Of a stretch of DNA of 64,000 nt, positions 18,701 to 27,200 are shown piece after piece. The translations under genes and the position numbers were made by a program. A model generated the notes under the pieces. It was not told where the DNA came from. It searched no databases and was given only the letters and a program-made list of their open reading frames with translations. The stretch spans positions 1 to 64,000 of IMG/VR virus record IMGVR_UViG_3300021963_000102; one strand, given 5' to 3'. Position 1 is the first letter of the stretch. Each line of letters opens with the position of its first letter. The stretch comes from a virus.

Positions 18701-21614
18701 TTTTTCTATTTGGAAGACTTTCTAAATCAAGACCAAATTTATTAGCTCTCATCTGATGAGGCTTTCCTCTCATTACACCAGCTGTAGCACGTGGAAGGAT
18801 TTCTGTAGACTTCTTAGGATCAGCCTCATAGGTTTTAACAAACTCTGCAGTTTGTACAGTTTCTCTATCCTGTGTATTAAGAGCCTGGTCAATCACCTTT
18901 GCATTACGCATTGCTTTTTGTTCCTGCTCTCTTTGCTCTACAAGCTTTTGAGATAGCTTATCAAACTCAGTTTCCACCTCATCCATTAACTCACTGTTAT
19001 TCAATGAGTTAACAAAGTCAATAGGAGATGTGTTTTCAGGCACCTTTACATCTGTGTGTTTCTTTCTACTAAGAACATTGTTAATAGCGTTCTCAAGTGT
19101 TTTATTTAGTTCATCTACACCTATAGGCGCATCTGACAAATCAAATTGTTTGAACTCTTGAGGAGTGAGATATTCTATATTACCATTTGGCATTAACACC
19201 TCAAATTCTCCACCTAAGGTTTGGGAGAGCACACGTAGCTTTGGAGCCACTTGTATAGTGTTTCCTTGTCTTGAGAATGGCTTTTTGAGATAGTAGTCCT
19301 CACCCACCTCTAATTTCTTAGTGATGATTTTACCAGGTTTGTTAGGATCTACTTGTTCTACACTAACAGCTAGTTCTTCTGTAGATCCAAAAGGGAATGC
19401 TTTCTTATCGTAAAAATCTTTAGGATTGTTCTTGATGGTGTCATATTCTTGCAAGAACTGATTCCTATCCAAGCTCATATCAATGATGTCTATTAAATTT
19501 TGCTTCAAATCGCTCTTAACATCAGAAAGCACATTCATATCATTGATGGCATCTATTGCTTTACTAGTGGCTTCTTTGTTTGGTTTTTTATCCACTACAA
19601 TGCTGTCAATTATATCATTGACATTCACACCACGCAGATTCAACTGGTCAGCTAGCTTTGGAATACGTGTGTCATAATCAGCCACCTTTGTAGCTGCATA
19701 CACCATTTGATCCATTACAGCAGGAGTGTATACAAGGTTTCCTTCCTTGTTCACAATACTACCATAGCGAAGATTGAGAGATTGATAAAGGGATTTTACA
19801 TTGTCTGCAGTTTTCTCTAGGTTGAGAATTCTTTGCATATAGGCTTCTCTACTATCTGTAGGAAGAGCCTTTCCTTCTGCTTGCAATTGTGCAAATCCTT
19901 CAGGAGTGGCAGCTAGTTGTTTGTAGTCTGCTATATCTTGCATCACCAAATCATACCTACCATATTTGATTCTAGGAGATAGGTAGTTGATGATGTAGTC
20001 TGTTTCCTTATCCTTACTTCCTTTAACATCACCCTTCTTCAGCAGTTCTTCTCTTTCTTGCTGAAGAACAGTTCCACGGTTGACAGAATCAATAGTTTCT
20101 TTTGTGAAATCAGAAAGTTCGTATCTATTGAATGCTTGGATAGCATCTGCTGTATTTCTGCTCTTAGCAGCGTTTTCAACATATCTACCTCTAGCTTGCA
20201 TAAGGGCTCCAGACAATCCACCAATTAGGACATTCTCCATACCCTCGTTTGTACCAAGGGTTTCTGTAATACCCTCACTCAAAGACTCAAGCCATGATGT
20301 AGCTTGTCCTCTGTATTTCTTATTGTAATAGTCTTGTGTAGTTTTAGTGATGGCAAACTGAGCACCTTCTTCAAATGCTTCTGAAGCAGAGAATGTATAA
20401 GGTCTTATCTTATCTAGCGTGGATACAAGTTTTCCTCCTGTGGTGGTGATAGCCTTTTCAGCATATCTACCAGTGGCATCTTTTGCTACATCTCTAATCT
20501 CTCTAGTGAGAGAGTTGATGATTCCTTTCTCACCTGTGTATGTAGAACCTAATATTTTAGGAAACTGTATATAGTTGGTTACAGAAAGTAAACCCACATT
20601 AGTTAAGAATGAGGAGTTACCCACATTATCAGCTAATGCATTAATCTTTTCAAGATCAGCACCTTTAGGATCTAGTCCATTATTCTCTTCTCTATACTTC
20701 TGTATTAGATTATCTCTGTATTCATTGAGATTGTGGTAGGCTTCAAAACCAGCCTCACCTGTTGTAGCAAGTCCTGCTACAAGTGCTCTTCCTCCAGGGT
20801 TGAGAAGATTGTAAGAAGATAGAAACTTATCAGAAAGTGATCTCACCTTCCCATATGTTTCAGCCACTTTATTAGCAGCAAGCAGTCCTTGTTCTGTAGC
20901 AGCCAAAGTTTCAGCAGCTTTACCTACAGAAAACAAACGTGCTGTAAGAGGGAGGGCTTTTAGTCCAGCTGTAAATACACCTCCTGATAGAGCAGCACCT
21001 GCTGCAAATCCCATATTCTTAACTATACCATTCCAGAAGAAGTTGGCTGTAAATAGTTTATCAGGAGAATACCAACTAGCGTTCTTTTCAACATCTGTAT
21101 AATAGTTGGGAAGAACATTCTCAGCAGCTTTGTTTATTTCATCTAGTCTTCTGTTAAAACCATTGTCATAGAAAGAAGCTGCTCTTCCATCTCCAATAGC
21201 ACGAACCATTCCATTTAATAGTCCAAATGTAGATTGTAGAAGAGTGGTGCCTGTTAAGAGCAAACCCTTACCAACACTATTCACCATCTTAGAAGTCCAT
21301 CCCTGTCCCTGTGCATATGCATCTTCGTTATTATAATCTCCAGGAATGAAGAAGTTGTAACGATTGGAAGTGAGCTCTGATAAAGGGCGTGGGATAGATC
21401 CACCTGTCATCTTACCATCAGATCCTGTTTTACTAAGAAGATAGTTCTCTAAAGATGTGAGGGCAGATGGGGCAGGTTCTGTACTCTCAGAAGGCATTCC
21501 AAGAGCAGGGGACCTATAGGCAATGTTAGGTAGGCTAGACATATCCCTTTCAGGATTATATCCACCAAACTGTTTCTCCAGTTCAAGTCTGTCTAATAAG
21601 GGTGTATCAGGCAT
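9750..21614 (-). CDS. Giant virion RNA polymerase (DFDID motif) with zincin motif, 3,954 aa
   Basis: The chosen start is ATG (MPDTPLLDRLELEKQ); the codon before it is an in-frame TTG. At residues 2981-2989 lies GSDFDIDKL, giving D2983-x-D2985-x-D2987. This is the metal-binding DxDxD signature of two-barrel RNA polymerases; the characterised crAss-like case is phi14:2 gp66, a virion enzyme that transcribes early phage genes after ejection. Residues 1608-1616 (YHEVFHAVW) contain an HExxH zinc-metallopeptidase motif, H1609-E-x-x-H1613. An Ala/Pro linker lies near residue 1400. Near the C-terminus TMQPQNVEKIEQGLKTTTVR resembles the start of an ASCH-like domain (weak). The N-terminal 250 residues contain several hydrophobic stretches that might aid ejection. 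The chain is much longer than a single polymerase needs, so a polyprotein or processed multi-domain protein is possible. Polymerase identity rests on motif plus context. Confidence 0.82.
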   Translation of the reverse strand: MPDTPLLDRLELEKQFGGYNPERDMSSLPNIAYRSPALGMPSESTEPAPSALTSLENYLLSKTGSDGKMTGGSIPRPLSELTSNRYNFFIPGDYNNEDAYAQGQGWTSKMVNSVGKGLLLTGTTLLQSTFGLLNGMVRAIGDGRAASFYDNGFNRRLDEINKAAENVLPNYYTDVEKNASWYSPDKLFTANFFWNGIVKNMGFAAGAALSGGVFTAGLKALPLTARLFSVGKAAETLAATEQGLLAANKVAETYGKVRSLSDKFLSSYNLLNPGGRALVAGLATTGEAGFEAYHNLNEYRDNLIQKYREENNGLDPKGADLEKINALADNVGNSSFLTNVGLLSVTNYIQFPKILGSTYTGEKGIINSLTREIRDVAKDATGRYAEKAITTTGGKLVSTLDKIRPYTFSASEAFEEGAQFAITKTTQDYYNKKYRGQATSWLESLSEGITETLGTNEGMENVLIGGLSGALMQARGRYVENAAKSRNTADAIQAFNRYELSDFTKETIDSVNRGTVLQQEREELLKKGDVKGSKDKETDYIINYLSPRIKYGRYDLVMQDIADYKQLAATPEGFAQLQAEGKALPTDSREAYMQRILNLEKTADNVKSLYQSLNLRYGSIVNKEGNLVYTPAVMDQMVYAATKVADYDTRIPKLADQLNLRGVNVNDIIDSIVVDKKPNKEATSKAIDAINDMNVLSDVKSDLKQNLIDIIDMSLDRNQFLQEYDTIKNNPKDFYDKKAFPFGSTEELAVSVEQVDPNKPGKIITKKLEVGEDYYLKKPFSRQGNTIQVAPKLRVLSQTLGGEFEVLMPNGNIEYLTPQEFKQFDLSDAPIGVDELNKTLENAINNVLSRKKHTDVKVPENTSPIDFVNSLNNSELMDEVETEFDKLSQKLVEQREQEQKAMRNAKVIDQALNTQDRETVQTAEFVKTYEADPKKSTEILPRATAGVMRGKPHQMRANKFGLDLESLPNRKNIRGVYVTSKNEDQLIPGLTEHLRLDVQGNIDETISKDDIITLVMVDDAGNLVGVDGNPLPEGSDKLNSAIYQVFPTASLTWSEEFGGKSMFREGTPDNVIEAVTKQYKEWRNGVIANPNLNERHTIGASFGIPLYVKDADGNTDWNTKTSVEDAGLITAAQLERDPLIFIPKDNEKQTKGTVSFSNPMGKPFLNLPNGLVKLRNRNLTKKEAETIYQALLQLSKNMQNVDEWVTSDKSVRLLTWLRSIVYWGIPTTQAGVRKPAGYNSVFWEKDGTGRRLMLSLKEAGKDFSMTPIGLEENKAAIIEQLQKMYNNINSSIAKNLNEPYEEITSVAEDGSVESRIWPNYQTYLLSNKNPNGGKRSGEDLPLSTPMVPKTSDDVMNRMGIYFYTADTADDFVIPKPAKPATPISSTVITAAGVQRNAAPAPTAPQAAPTAPPAPTYILDGRTINKYVSPGGKVINFKAPEDVTMETINQKIILGTQSGDYAEVAGIMERAGKNPEIELKKIIFNAIAPELDRIKIEMAPVVIGGTAPAIQAASQNLGQPINDNVMDAINIRLADTNDEALREMIGSEIDQYQREDWNKVEAFIKANLPNIPVYRVKNVIQATNGRQAWGMYRDGAIYIYTNAEVGTAYHEVFHAVWRMFADSAEREAVMNELRKRGGSFFDKKSRQDVKYSEATDDQLEEKLAEEFRDYVQEGKIPAKPKDGRPFIVKLFADLVKFIKEFFVGPKAATNTEELFKKIGNGYYKNYSPNYASLAYAKEGVIDIEDAFATSDSEFSLVGITDKQRSEIINEMTYLTLGNFINTDEGLFSIPKINRKELYDTIKTQLLQKVGRKIDVAQEFVKQGLRTQENVDPIITSTTELMQHIDNQWDDIVKRHEEYLNAYSITFDENDDMQRTDENKIKESDFASAEKIDGFRKANGAIKLLLATIPIVDANGKPVPSSIGGTQLLPISQTYISVMNNVHDAISIEDMLEKLRVMAANDRNYRVLYKRLTKSPWDIPGLNFSNVNTEAASQLIGGFWQTFKKQDPEVKNVFILEDGTVVVGDANLSNAAVQLRADYIDSITQYAKNGKGYFKYDTKSNVFVGDVAKARGKRTETPAELSNFLEEMGISFSTKEIQSLSPNDLQEFRESVQGIKKSIIEGRKIATFSGKSLDISNRLLELALFKAKISNPQFDSTYFNLSGERVQSFLGPNAVYDLYNFLSQLKRLDKDSLAGTQYEYLLSDDFTQGSVMIKQLFASDGLPKSDARKDQIMRVGYVGGTLNEQNGRNKESAQLTYKERVAQEINLNLAGYYLNLVPGDASLEWMLKMGNVISLTSLSRGRGDVYNIFRDYFISEMKVGRDPNRPFVKLGDRKRTDLRFFKSILGESLHDEIVADTTSAPEAMFDGEDYGQRIRAAIDAFIDGRSANTKELLDSYGVAKSTSVGIETNGLSLPRVMNENDYNRHIDMLSINYIIANIELHKLAYGDPYQYKEELKRTKSFNSPRQAIVNNSPTMNGVYNSVWNKGYSPGDVAYTNFTRDYFRTVPYKDVQAYNKLLNYGVYDETDGAGIINMKANRNFRIRAGKWNSDEERQYKYDMAWKKRDKGLGLSSDEERILREGNPNVQSAYVNLKPIVSGNKANGQPYNEIVLDKFALYVLSYRLIKELNPDANLLKLDEKMDEEDIDYVVFNSGRKVGSVGAQDVYNENGEFNDSKSEIITNVPFSIMSVQSEVPSKEDNLVTRGSQPTKLVTMDLLEAGVPVDFFPSKTIDQRYKAWMSLASEEERENRSTIYAEIKRNQKLLEELTKEGYLNTLDRLGIKEITFKDVDDVTKKRFEVENKDKAVATLRSEILKREVNDNISDALQGFLEGKAVLEATPAYQQIRNILYSIADKNIVSPKVNGGLKVQIPSSLFESNRIKPTEINGKMAYTSDLLKFYEGEDGKRYCEIMVARWFDSDLTDDQLMDYFNNTEEGKKQLAALAGVAFRIPTQKQNSIESFRIAKFLPKGMGDSVVVPSEIVKKVGSDFDIDKLSIYLKNVYVKDGKPKLVPSFANKQEAIEKLGEMFDKGEFLSKEQEKQLNRYIDEELIAAEDFMNDESNTAQLMKKLMGVGQLFSVEEIVRDFTRGIKVRDQIINNLYKKSLENQYIDSFQNLVETKANFIRLTSPNSAEQLKDLARFVANKTTGGTFDYNDPGNMLDRTFMSRLRHAFVRGKYAIGIAAVAQTNHSLNQRQLIYIDRNRLENLPLADQFWLGDGTIKFDKYNSIDVEGKGSVAMLSGIQNADGKDISDIIGQFIDGYVDISKGPWIMELGATPNVASTWLFLVKIGVPIDTVSYFMNQTSVRNYLRSIENAGYSYVFNDGIYNDVMESYLPKATTKEEHDAIMQQLNEGTIPSKAVLKRNVGMPTRQMSKDEKLEQAIILKEFLKYAKMAEHLFHVTQGTNWDTATLNDPYLVLKKEIQLQKAQNTIISSVEELMENAFIGELAEIMKDTRNAFAQLLLSDKPRVRAIIHGIIAPYATSMSDREFVKLARKAVNDLFDYAVQIDQNLNLEIQEILLNDGGVATEMLSFVNDVKANPSHPLHNNYVVNIVSGDPSKKVGQNLPNNLKVKGMDNRTYDQNNIIYAFRELRDYFKDKSPLYDRLVSLAILQSGLSSSPISFTSVLPYEDFERIYNQTLSRLEAIPNLENFQTMGVFQRNNWNNDDIVPYVMANTIETAAGPVYNPSMKFLPKPVREAVEKGTIPPVVSRSIYRSEGRYDYIVYRWEKGAAELLTEQEKADGLTAAKKKAQMRKEGDYSFIQKGLFKKVYDNFGNPLLHNDKNGGKYFIYKAVNAWGDGYRANEFWDVEHTSDINNGFIKTDGIDDNAIISEFEKKPSRTTQRGTGTRVKGITMQPQNVEKIEQGLKTTTVRSTSESERINIPVGQSEIRRIGNKEYMVTNRGLLTVDEAGGKEAMLQSEGVTSAEELSYQMVRDWINGRGKLYVYDISDIQGADPFTC

Positions 21615-21625
21615 CAATAATCCGT

Positions 21626-24196
21626 TTAAGGTATTTTAGAAGCTTCCTTCATAAGTTTTAACTCTGCAGCTGTAGGAGGTCTTTCGTTGATTAGTTCAAA
21701 TATAGCAGCATCATTTAAGCTGCCCATAGCAGCTGCAAGCTTTTCTTTTTGCATAAGTCCTCCACGAGGATAGGAAACATCATTCACCCATTGTTTTCTT
21801 AGAGGATCAAACACTGCAAGTTTATACCCATACAGTCCTCCAGATTGTATAATGTTTCCCTTCACACCATAAATATCAATACTAGGAAAATCTATAGATG
21901 ATAGATAGGAATTATTAGCATTAGTGGGACCAGGAGCAGTGGCAGTGCTCACTCCTCCAGTTTTTGAAAGTTGTGAAAGATAGGGTTGTACAGCTTTCAC
22001 TTCTGGAGCAGATTCAAAAGCAGCATTCCCAAAATAATTCACCTTGATTTCAGGGGTTATTTTGAACTTCATACTTTTTCCATCCTTTCCTGAAACAGTC
22101 ACTTCATATAAAGCAGGCTGTAACTCAGTGCCTTCTATAACACGAATCACTCCAGATAGAGAAGGATCTGCTGCCAACTCTCTAGCTTTTTGTGATGTAA
22201 ACTCTGGAGAGTTAGCTAGTCCTCCTGGTACATCAGCATTAGTGGCTAAACCACCAAGAAGAGTGACAAGCTGTTGTCTAAGCTCAGGCTTATAAGAATC
22301 AATACCATATGACATTGCTTGAGAACCTTGCATTCTATTTAGCAATATTTCATTAGCTCTAATAACCCTTTCGTTTAATTTAGCCTGGTAAGGAAGATTT
22401 ACTTTCTCTTTATAGAAGCCTAGGTTTTGTCTCATACCAAGTTCTCCACTATCTAGCTTTCCACCTTGTGATTCTTTCTTTAAAATATTATACAACAAAA
22501 GCTCTTTACCATTTAAATTTTGTTGAGCCTTTTCATCATCAAATAGGTTACTACCTGTTGTTCCCATAGTGGCAGATCCACCACTACCCACTCTTATTAG
22601 AAATTCTGGATACTTCTGGTTAAACTGCACTAGCTCTTGTGGTGTGAATGAATATCCCTTGTATGTAACAGTGGGAGATCCTGGAGGAATTAAACTTTCT
22701 ATTTTTCCTTTTTCAGCATCCACTTGATTATAGATGTTACCAAGAAGAGCCTCATTAGATTTTATAAGTCTTGTAAGGTTTTCTGTAGCAACAAAGTGTT
22801 GAGCAAGTACAGGATCTACACCTTTAGGATTTCTTTCCCAAGCAGCTTTTTGATCTGCTAGCCATGTAACATCCTTGCCCATATATTCAGGGCGATTTAA
22901 AAGAGAAGCTTCATCATTTACTAATTGTTTCTTATCAGTTTCAATTAGTTTCACTAAATTAGTCATGTTGTAGGTTCCAATCTCCTCAGTGGTAGCTCCT
23001 CCTGCAACACCTCCTTTTCCTCCAATACCAAGCTTTGATTGTTCTATTTCAAGCTTTGCTCTTTCTATTGCCATCTTTTCTCCATGCTGTCTATTTTCCT
23101 CTTCATACTTCTCTTTGTCAAAAGTTAGTCTATCTCTAAACTGTTGAGCAGCAACATATGGACTATTCTCATATGTTTTGGAAGTTTCTGTAAAGCTGAA
23201 GGCGCTAGCAAAGTTGTTTAAGTTGTTGATTGTCTGTAGTCTAGATTTTGCAGATTCTACATCTCCACTAGCAAATGATTTAGAAACACCAGAATATTCT
23301 TCTTTAGTTCTTTCAATCATTTTTTTCAACATGTCAATTTTACCATCTATCTCAGTTTTCTGAGCAGTGGATTGAGTTTGGTATTTAGAAGCATCAAGAG
23401 TTTTTATTTGACTCATATACTTCTCCACCTTCTCACTATACTGACTGTTTATATCATTTACAAACTGTTCAGGGGTAACATTAGAATAGTTGTATCTACC
23501 ATCTATTTCCATTTGCTTAAATGCATTAGGAGATAGTCCCACTAGTAAAGCCTGTTGTAAACGCTCAGGAGAAATACCTTCTAGCTTCTGTCTTGTAATA
23601 GCATCTGTTATTGTAAGGTTGCCTTTATTATCCACTCTAAAAGCATCATCTGTTATAGTGGAATCTTTTGTAAGAGCTTTTAATACATCAACAGCTTCCT
23701 TTCTCCAATTGGTGTATGGTGTGAACCTGCCATTAAAAGAAACATTTAAGTCATTGCTATTCAACCACTTAGAAGCTTGGTCTCTAAAATCCCATTCATT
23801 TGATGTACCAGATTTACCCTCTTTTCTAGCTGCATCTATTTCTTCTAAACTCTTTCTATAGAGCTTTGTAGAGGATACAGCATTTAGAATGTAAGGGTCT
23901 TTGGTTAACTGTGTCACCATCCCCCCTACAGAATTAACTAGTTGGAAGTTAGAGAAGTCTCCACTAGCCACATTTCTTAGGTTGTTACCAAGCTGGTTAA
24001 ACTTTGATTGTAGATAGGCCTTATCAACAGGTCTAGCCACCTCTAATCCAGAAAGACTGTCCAAATAGGTTTGTATCCTTTGGACACCTTCCTCATAGCG
24101 CTTTTGTTTTTCCATGCCCACTTGGACCATGGCTTCCACAGGAAGCTGGTCAATGTAGGGGTTAAACTTGGGTATTATGTCTGTATAAGAAGCCAT
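21626..24196 (-). CDS. Virion cargo-type protein upstream of the polymerase, 856 aa
   Basis: This soluble, largely helical protein begins MASYTDIIPKFNPYIDQLPVEAMVQVGMEKQKRYEEGVQRI. A Lys/Glu-rich coiled region lies near residues 360-395 (DRLTFDKEKYEEENRQHGEKMAIERAKLEIEQ), followed by a Gly-rich hinge. I see no catalytic motif. It is the first gene behind the promoter at 24,211-24,241, with the polymerase gene 11 bp downstream. A conserved gene in this place beside the giant polymerase is a regular feature of crAss-like phages, where such proteins are packaged as capsid cargo or ejected. The role is inferred from position only. Confidence 0.65.
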   Translation of the reverse strand: MASYTDIIPKFNPYIDQLPVEAMVQVGMEKQKRYEEGVQRIQTYLDSLSGLEVARPVDKAYLQSKFNQLGNNLRNVASGDFSNFQLVNSVGGMVTQLTKDPYILNAVSSTKLYRKSLEEIDAARKEGKSGTSNEWDFRDQASKWLNSNDLNVSFNGRFTPYTNWRKEAVDVLKALTKDSTITDDAFRVDNKGNLTITDAITRQKLEGISPERLQQALLVGLSPNAFKQMEIDGRYNYSNVTPEQFVNDINSQYSEKVEKYMSQIKTLDASKYQTQSTAQKTEIDGKIDMLKKMIERTKEEYSGVSKSFASGDVESAKSRLQTINNLNNFASAFSFTETSKTYENSPYVAAQQFRDRLTFDKEKYEEENRQHGEKMAIERAKLEIEQSKLGIGGKGGVAGGATTEEIGTYNMTNLVKLIETDKKQLVNDEASLLNRPEYMGKDVTWLADQKAAWERNPKGVDPVLAQHFVATENLTRLIKSNEALLGNIYNQVDAEKGKIESLIPPGSPTVTYKGYSFTPQELVQFNQKYPEFLIRVGSGGSATMGTTGSNLFDDEKAQQNLNGKELLLYNILKKESQGGKLDSGELGMRQNLGFYKEKVNLPYQAKLNERVIRANEILLNRMQGSQAMSYGIDSYKPELRQQLVTLLGGLATNADVPGGLANSPEFTSQKARELAADPSLSGVIRVIEGTELQPALYEVTVSGKDGKSMKFKITPEIKVNYFGNAAFESAPEVKAVQPYLSQLSKTGGVSTATAPGPTNANNSYLSSIDFPSIDIYGVKGNIIQSGGLYGYKLAVFDPLRKQWVNDVSYPRGGLMQKEKLAAAMGSLNDAAIFELINERPPTAAELKLMKEASKIP

Positions 24197-24210
24197 AGCG
24201 CATTAAGTTA

Positions 24211-24241
24211 CAAATGTAATATGAAAAATTATATCTTCCAA
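24211..24241 (-). promoter_or_regulatory. Bacteroidota-type promoter for the polymerase unit
   Basis: Read leftward: TTG, 20 bp, TACATTTG, a full match to the TAnnTTTG -7 element. The ATG of the 856-aa gene lies 14 bp past the box. It would drive the 856-aa, 3,954-aa and 1,694-aa genes as one unit, since the gaps between those genes are only 11-12 bp. Confidence 0.65.
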
Positions 24242-24282
24242 GAGGAATAACGAATTTTGGTAAATCACTCTAACTGAGTTAG

Positions 24283-27200
24283 TTATAGATTTTTTATAGC
24301 CTTTGCTATATTAGCTCCTCTCTTTCCTTTTTTATTACCCGTAGGTGCTGTAGGACTAGGAGCTTCAGGGTTTCCAATATCACTGTAAATCAAGTTTCCT
24401 TGATCATCATATGATGCCACTAGTCCTGGAACTGTAGGAAGATTGAACGTAGGAGTAGGGTTTACATTAATAGCTCTAAATCCAGGAGTGAATCTGTAAT
24501 TGAACATGTTCTCCATAACAGCATATTGTCTTTGTCTGTTTAGGTTTTGAGCATATTTAGATGATATGGAGTTGAGAGCTTCCTGTGTTGTAGCCTTAGT
24601 GTTAGAAAGAGCTTTAGCTTGTCTTTCTGCTTGACGATCAAGGATTTGTAAATTAGCAAGCTTAGCTTGATTAAGAATGTCTCTGTTCTCTTTATACACA
24701 GTGTCCTTCTTAGCTTGGTTCAGTCTAAACTGCTCACCCAACACTCTTTGATTAGCTGAATACTTCTGAGCATTTAACATAGAGAGTGCCTCAGGGTTGT
24801 ATCCTGTAAGTCTTTGTGTAGAATTGTAATCAGCCTGATTAGCATTTAGAATATCTTGTAGGGATATGTCATATGGAGTGCTGAGCTCAGGGATGTATTT
24901 TTGAGCATATACAGGCTCCACCTGATTTTGAGAAAGAGCATACATCTCACCCAATAGCTGGTTAGGATCAAGAGGTTGCATTCTTCTACGTGTTAGAATA
25001 GGAACCAAATCTCTAAGACCAGCAGGAATAGGATCTGGTTGTACAGGAGGGATGTTAAATGAAACAGGTCCTCTACCCTTAGGTTCTTCTTTCTTACCAC
25101 CAAGACCTACAGTTTTAAGTCCTTCTTCTGTAGCTTTAGTGGTGGTGGCAAGAGAAGTGAGGCGTGGGAAGCGGTAGTCCCATAATCCATCATTAAACTG
25201 CTCAAATAGTCTGTCAGCATCTAGAGCAATTTGATTAGCTCCTGGTCCATAAAGTCTTTTTCCTTTGTTAGTTAGAGGAACAGAACGTAAGTAGGAAGTG
25301 AGTTCACTAGCTACAGATGGATTCTTTTTAGCCTCTCCTACAATCCACTTCTGTAGCTCATCAATGTTTTCTGCTCCTTTATATCCAAACTGTTTGTAAT
25401 AGTTAGTGATGTCACTTACATTTTGGAAGTTTCTTCCTGTTCCACCTATTGTAATATTGGGGTAGATGGAAGAAGCTTTCTTTCTAAAATCATCTGCTAA
25501 AGGTGTGCCCTTGTCATATCCAAAATGGATGTGGGGACCTGTAGCTCCTGTTTTCTCCTGAACAGTGGGGTCATATTCATTAATAGCTGTGATGTCGTTT
25601 TGCAATAGATAGGATGCAATCTCTGGGTCTTTCAAAATAGCATCATATGCGCCACCCTTCAAATCTGGGAAAACAACATCCATAGCTTGTCCAGAAGCAT
25701 GTCTAGATTCTCTTCCTCCAGCAGTTTGACTACCAGGTCTCATACCACTTGTAGCTTGTACATTATATCCTTTCTGATTCAAAAGCTCTAGGAGATTAAG
25801 AATCTTTGGATCAACATTTCTAAGAGCAGCTCTAGCTGACATGCTTCTACCAGCTTGAGCTTTAGGAATACTAGCTCCTTTCTGAGCTAACACTCTTCCA
25901 TCATCTGTAACGTTTAGCAAGCCTTCTTCTTTGCTATCATTAATAGCATTCTGAAGAGCTGCAGCATTTTGTTTCTTTTCTGCCAAGTCTTTAAGTTTTG
26001 CGTTAGCACCTTGAATGTTTGCTTGTAGGGTTCCAAAAGCAAGCTTATCAAAAGATGATTGTACATTTAATTCATCAAGTTTATCCACTGACTTCTCAAT
26101 CAACTTGTTCTGCTTGTTTTCTTGTTTAGATAGATCAGCCACATAGGTTTTGAACTTCTTACCCTTAGCTTTAGAATCTGCTAACATATCTGCAAATGAA
26201 TTTGTGATTTTGATGTTTCCAAACACTGTGAGATTGGATTCACCACTTGTACCATCTTGTAGCTTTACAGCAGGTTCTCCACGCTCCACCTCTACAGGAT
26301 TCTCACCATAGGTGATACCAATTCCTGTATTTCCTTTTCCATCAGATTCATCGTGAGACTGTCCTCTGAACATGATGGTTTCTCCTCCCTCAGGAAGGTA
26401 GGGATTTTGAGATAGGGTTTCAGCATATCCACCCCAGTGTGTCTCAAGCTCTCCACCCATTTGCATAGCTGGTCTTTCTGTAGACATAGCTGCAGCACTA
26501 GGAGGTGTATACTCTTTCAGGTGACCACCAGCTCTGAGCATATCAGCATCTGTTGGGGGCTTGAGAAGGTCTTTCAACTTATGCTCTCCAAAGGATGCAA
26601 TCACCTGTGGTTGCCATGTGTGGCTCACCCACTTGTAAGGAGAAACATCCCCACCATCTTGCACATTAGCACTAAACATTGTTTGAAAATTAGATCCCAT
26701 CTGCTGACCTAAAATATTTCCTAAATTCCTATTACTTACATCTTGGTAGGCTTTTATCTTCTCTTCACTTCTATCAACCAATCCACCAAGTCCACTTCCT
26801 AAAAGTCCTCCTATAGCACCACCAACAGGTCCTCCAAAAGCTGTACCAATTGCTGATCCAATTCCCTTACCTATCTTATTACCAGCTTCTGGTGTGTTTC
26901 CTTGAATAATTTGATTAAGAGAACCCATCATAGAACTACCTGCATCACCTTGTAGAAATGTTTCAAGTCCAGTGGCTGCTCTAGGAAGTTTACCACCTCT
27001 CATGTATTGTTTTACATCTTGGTTATCATTTAATGGCTCATATCCTAGGTCTGTATATAAAGTGCCAGGATTGTACATGTTCTGAATCTCTGTAGGATTG
27101 CCACCAATCATCGCACCATCTTGAGCAAGTATATTTGTGCCTACACCATAAGAAGGAAACATTTGTTCTGGTTGAAATTCTACATCTTCTGGTCTAACAT

